Part shown: one piece after another, positions 60,941 to 64,000 of the stretch
How positions within the stretch are numbered: position 1 is the stretch's first letter
Layout of the letters: each line of letters starts with the position of its first letter
Assembly (NCBI GenBank): GCA_964564035.1
Contig: CAZLZN010000001.1
Location: forward strand, 21,921 to 85,920
From: JAHIGH01 sp964564035
GTDB taxonomy: Bacteria; Patescibacteriota; Microgenomatia; Levybacterales; UBA12049
Direction of reading: 5' to 3'
DNA: 64,000 bases
Translations under genes and position numbers: made by a program
Notes under the pieces: model-generated
The model's input: only the letters and a program-made list of their open reading frames with translations
The model's database searches: none
What the model was told of the DNA's origin: nothing

Positions 60941-62017
60941 CTATATGTTTTCAAACTCCGCAAGAAGCCTTTTCACATCATCAACAGTATGCGCCGGAAA
61001 ATTTGCGATCCGGATGTGATTTTCTTTGTTCGCTCCATATCCCCGGCTTACAACCATACCTTCCCCGGCAAGTTTTGAAGTTATTTCGGCGCTTTTTCCC
61101 GACACGTCGATAACGATAGTAGTTTTGGATCTGATCTTTTTATTCCTGATATAAGGCTTGAATCTGGTACTTTTATCAAAATAGTCATAGACCATATCCG
61201 CCTTGACCTCTGTTTCATGCCGTATTTTTTCAATACCTTCAGCAAGCATATCCTCACATACTTTGCCCAGCAAGTATATCCCCAATACATTAGGAGTTTC
61301 ATACGTTTGGTTTTTTTGAAAATATTTTTCCATAGTCAAAAAATCATGATATCCGCTTGTGATTATCCCACGCTCCTCCATAAACCGCGCTTTCTCCAAG
61401 GACCCGGGGCTTACAATTAACACACCGAGTCCAGCCGGTAGCCCCATTCCTTTTTGAACGGAGAAAAGCGCCATATCAATTTTACTAAAATCCGGCTTTA
61501 TATACGGAACAGATGAAACCATATCTACAGCGACAAGAGACTTTGGATTATTGGATTTAATTTTATAAATATCGCTTAAAGGAAATTCGGCGCCTGTGCT
61601 TGTTTCGTTTTGAACAATACATATGCATTCACTATTTAAGATTCTATCGATTTGATCTTGTTCAAAACCCTCCCCGTTTGCAGCTTCAATTTTTTCCGCC
61701 TTTTTGCCTGATTTCCCGGCAATTGTAAAAAATCTTTTGGAAAAAGTCCCATTTACAAAATTTATACATCTCTCCTCAACCGTATTCTCAACTACTCTCT
61801 CCATTGCCTCAGTCGCGCTTGATGTAAAATAAATACTATAATCATCCGGCACATCAAATATTTTCCTGACCCCCTGAACCGCGTTCTTAAAAATTTCCAT
61901 AAACTTCCCGCTTCTATGAGAGATGGAATAAATATCTTCTCTTAACCCTTGCTTCATATGCTCCGAAATTGTAGGATAAAGCTGAGTGGGACCTACTGTA
62001 AAATAAAGCTTATTCAT
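60941..62017 (-). CDS. serC: Class V aminotransferase, probable phosphoserine aminotransferase
   Basis: A 358-residue PLP enzyme. LYFTVGPTQLYP start, FTSSATEAMERVV, VAVDMVSSVPY and SVQKGMGLPAGLGVLI with the PLP Lys. The serA-serB fusion gene is directly upstream on the same strand (six bases apart), which makes phosphohydroxypyruvate the likely substrate; an alanine- or serine-glyoxylate type is possible from sequence alone. Confidence 0.85.
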   Translation of the reverse strand: MNKLYFTVGPTQLYPTISEHMKQGLREDIYSISHRSGKFMEIFKNAVQGVRKIFDVPDDYSIYFTSSATEAMERVVENTVEERCINFVNGTFSKRFFTIAGKSGKKAEKIEAANGEGFEQDQIDRILNSECICIVQNETSTGAEFPLSDIYKIKSNNPKSLVAVDMVSSVPYIKPDFSKIDMALFSVQKGMGLPAGLGVLIVSPGSLEKARFMEERGIITSGYHDFLTMEKYFQKNQTYETPNVLGIYLLGKVCEDMLAEGIEKIRHETEVKADMVYDYFDKSTRFKPYIRNKKIRSKTTIVIDVSGKSAEITSKLAGEGMVVSRGYGANKENHIRIANFPAHTVDDVKRLLAEFENI

Positions 62018-62023
62018 AAAACA

Positions 62024-63913
62024 TCAATACAAAACCCGCATCTTGATCGTGTCGGGTATTTTTTTCAATTCATCAAGAACATTCTGATTATATTTTTTAT
62101 TGACATCCGTGATCACATAACCGATCTGCTCATTTGTCTTCAAATACTGCCCGAGAATATTCATATTATTTCGTGCCAAAATGCCGTTAATTTTTGCGAG
62201 AATCCCCGGAACATTCCTGTGAACATGAAGAATCCTGTGCGAATTTTTTTGTCTCGACACCTGAATATTCGGAAAATTTACACTCAAATAAGTATCCCCC
62301 GTATTTATATGATCAATTATCTTCCTGCTCACAAAATCAGCAATACTCTTTTGCGCCTCCTCCGTCCCCGCGCCTACATGCGGAGTAAGTATTACATTCT
62401 CAAACCCCCTAAGCTCGGATACAAATTCCTCGTCCCGGCTTTTCGGCTCAACCGGAAACACATCCAAAGCCGCCCCTTTAATTTTGCCGCTTCTTAAATA
62501 TTTTATTAAAGCTTTAATATCTACAACAAATCCCCTGCTGGTATTTATAAATTTAACACCGTTTTTCATTTGCGCGAATTCCTTCTCGCCTATTAAATAC
62601 TTATTTTCAGATCTGCCGTCAACATGCACCGTCACAAAATCCGCTTTCTTCAATAATTCACTCATGCTTGTGCATGATTTTGCGTTACCCATCGCCAGCC
62701 TCTCTACGATATCATAATATATGACATCCATACCCAAATTCTCGGCTAGAACCGAGAGCTGCGACCCTATATTGCCGTAACCTATTATCCCCAAAGTCTT
62801 TCCTCTGACTTCATGTAATCCTTTTGCGGATTTATCCCACACTCCTTTATGTAGATTGTTATTTTTTATTACAAACTCCCTGCTCAATGCAAAAATGAAC
62901 CCGATTACAAGCTCAACAACGCTTCTGGTATTACTGTACGGAGCGTTAAATACAACTGTTCCATAAGAAGAGGCTGACCTTAGATCAATTTGATTCGTGC
63001 CTATACAATAAGCGCCGACCGCCATAAACCGCTTAGCCTTACTAAGTACCCTCTCGGTAATTTGAGTCCTTGATCTTATCCCAAGCACATGAATGTCATT
63101 CAATTTTGCGATCAGCTCATCTTCGGATAACCCCTGAGTCAAACTTTCCACAGCATAACCCTCAGCCTCAAAATGATCCACAGCAGCCCGGTCAATATTT
63201 TCCAGGAGAAGTACGTTTATTTTACTCTTAGGATATGACACGCTCATAGGTAATTTAAAAGCAAATAGCACCTCGTCAAAATTTGAAGCAACCCTGTCCG
63301 CTTTTACCGTTACCTTTTCGCGGTTTATATTTTCCGTAAAAACAAAAAATTTCGACACAACTCCGCTTTCCCGCAATCTAAGATCCGTATATCCGTCACC
63401 GATCACAATCAATTCCCCTTTTAGCCCCAATTTTTTAACGGCTTCTACTTTACCGTCAGCCTTCGATAATGGATTCTTGTGATCATATCCCTCAAATTTC
63501 CCGTTTTTATCAAATACAAAAGTGTTTGCCAAAATATGATCCGGCGCTATTGCGTATGACTCTGTAACCGGACCGATCAGCTCCTTGAATCCGCCAGAAA
63601 TAATATATATCCTGTCTGCATTTTTTTTAAAAAAGTCTTTATTTCTGCTGATGGAGTCTGTTACGTTCTTTTTAAGAATTTTAACCACTTCCGCAAGATC
63701 CTCTCTGGTCGGGGATAAATAACTCATTCTCAGCCTGAGACTATCATCAAAGCTGATCTCTCCGTTCATCCCCTGCTCTGTAATTTCCTTTATTTTCCCG
63801 ACAATTTCTTCCCTGTCCGTTCTGTCTTTTAAGACATAAGATGCAAGCACGTCCAGAGTTTCCAGCTTGATAAATGTACTGTCAAAATCGATTATAAAAT
63901 ATCTGTCTTTCAT
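62024..63913 (-). CDS. Fusion: phosphoserine phosphatase-like HAD + D-3-phosphoglycerate dehydrogenase + ACT
   Basis: A 629-residue fusion. Residues 1-225: HAD phosphatase of SerB type (FIIDFDSTFIKLETLD, IISGGFKELI and VIGDGYTDL). Residues 230-550: SerA dehydrogenase (TLGIIGYGNIGSQ for NAD, INTSRGFVVD with Arg, VFPVEP with Glu, VILTPHVGAG with His). Residues 555-629: ACT domain (VPGILAKINGILARNNMNI) for serine feedback. With SerC it encodes the whole route from 3-phosphoglycerate to serine. Confidence 0.92.
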   Translation of the reverse strand: MKDRYFIIDFDSTFIKLETLDVLASYVLKDRTDREEIVGKIKEITEQGMNGEISFDDSLRLRMSYLSPTREDLAEVVKILKKNVTDSISRNKDFFKKNADRIYIISGGFKELIGPVTESYAIAPDHILANTFVFDKNGKFEGYDHKNPLSKADGKVEAVKKLGLKGELIVIGDGYTDLRLRESGVVSKFFVFTENINREKVTVKADRVASNFDEVLFAFKLPMSVSYPKSKINVLLLENIDRAAVDHFEAEGYAVESLTQGLSEDELIAKLNDIHVLGIRSRTQITERVLSKAKRFMAVGAYCIGTNQIDLRSASSYGTVVFNAPYSNTRSVVELVIGFIFALSREFVIKNNNLHKGVWDKSAKGLHEVRGKTLGIIGYGNIGSQLSVLAENLGMDVIYYDIVERLAMGNAKSCTSMSELLKKADFVTVHVDGRSENKYLIGEKEFAQMKNGVKFINTSRGFVVDIKALIKYLRSGKIKGAALDVFPVEPKSRDEEFVSELRGFENVILTPHVGAGTEEAQKSIADFVSRKIIDHINTGDTYLSVNFPNIQVSRQKNSHRILHVHRNVPGILAKINGILARNNMNILGQYLKTNEQIGYVITDVNKKYNQNVLDELKKIPDTIKMRVLY

Positions 63914-63934
63914 ACTACGCTGATAATCTCAAGT

Positions 63935-63963
63935 ATAATATCACCGGCAAAACTTATATGCAA
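63935..63963 (-). promoter_or_regulatory. Promoter of the serine operon
   Basis: Reverse strand TTGCAT (63958-63963), 17-base spacer, TATTAT (63935-63940); transcription would start about 15 bases before the ATG. Nothing else is seen to the window end. Confidence 0.55.
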
Positions 63964-64000
63964 TACAATTACTCACAAAACTGAAGCTTTTTATGGGTAT

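Noticed and set aside
1..64000. Recoded UGA (Gracilibacteria/Absconditabacteria code)
   Set aside because: TGA ends several intact genes and RF2 is encoded.

Overview
The window reads as chromosomal DNA of a Candidate Phyla Radiation (Patescibacteria) bacterium. This rests on its small, compact, AT-leaning gene set, its shortened versions of housekeeping proteins (MetG about 480 aa, HrcA 244 aa, ClpB without its N domain, UvrD about 630 aa), many GT-C and DUF2298-type membrane glycosyltransferases, a sortase/LCP/FemX cell-surface set, and short in-frame repeat insertions typical of such genomes. The standard code is used: TGA is a stop (hisA, prfB-type RF2 present), which argues against Gracilibacteria and Absconditabacteria. 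I could not place it at class level. No rRNA, tRNA or CRISPR was seen.

Layout. 1-4.0 kb: SOS island (SRAP protein, lexA with a palindromic operator, a DUF6504-like protein, a Y-family polymerase) followed by a REP-associated transposase flanked by three REP-like hairpins. 4.0-8.8 kb: heat-shock operon hrcA-grpE-dnaK-dnaJ plus an alkyltransferase gene, driven by a promoter overlapping a CIRCE element. 9-16 kb: yidD, metG, sortase with a tiny secreted peptide, membrane glycosyltransferases, tatD. 16-20 kb: hisG-H-A-F-I-E operon under a T-box leader. 20-34.9 kb: cell-envelope glycosylation genes (GT-C, WecA/MraY-like, UbiA/DPPR-like, SDR epimerase, DUF2298, LCP, FemX) with tpiA and uvrD; a 70-bp duplication of the uvrD end brackets one GT-C gene. 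35-36.3 kb: nickel superoxide dismutase with its maturation protease. 36.4-48 kb: RNase H, kinase-like protein, clpB with a second CIRCE, a large anchored surface protein, a beta-carbonic-anhydrase-like protein, prfB, transketolase. 48-53 kb: HD hydrolase and a compact [NiFe]-hydrogenase locus (hypC, small and large subunit, protease, DUF6390-like protein) with an aquaporin and an EamA transporter. 54-57.3 kb: SAM (S-box) riboswitch controlling a MetF-like gene and a methionine synthase split in two genes. 57-64 kb: topA, a Kazal-tailed membrane protein, an SpoU methyltransferase, and serine biosynthesis (serC plus a fused phosphoserine phosphatase/phosphoglycerate dehydrogenase).

Amino-acid supply is under RNA control that is rare outside Firmicutes-like lineages: a T-box for histidine and an S-box for methionine. 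Both end in a terminator hairpin whose 3' arm, a run of seven T and the start codon follow one another directly. Two HrcA operators tie the DnaK system and ClpB into one regulon. A recurrent promoter form places the start codon six bases after the -10 box, implying leaderless transcripts. Gene borders carry tandem repeats of seven-base units of differing sequence, some inside reading frames.
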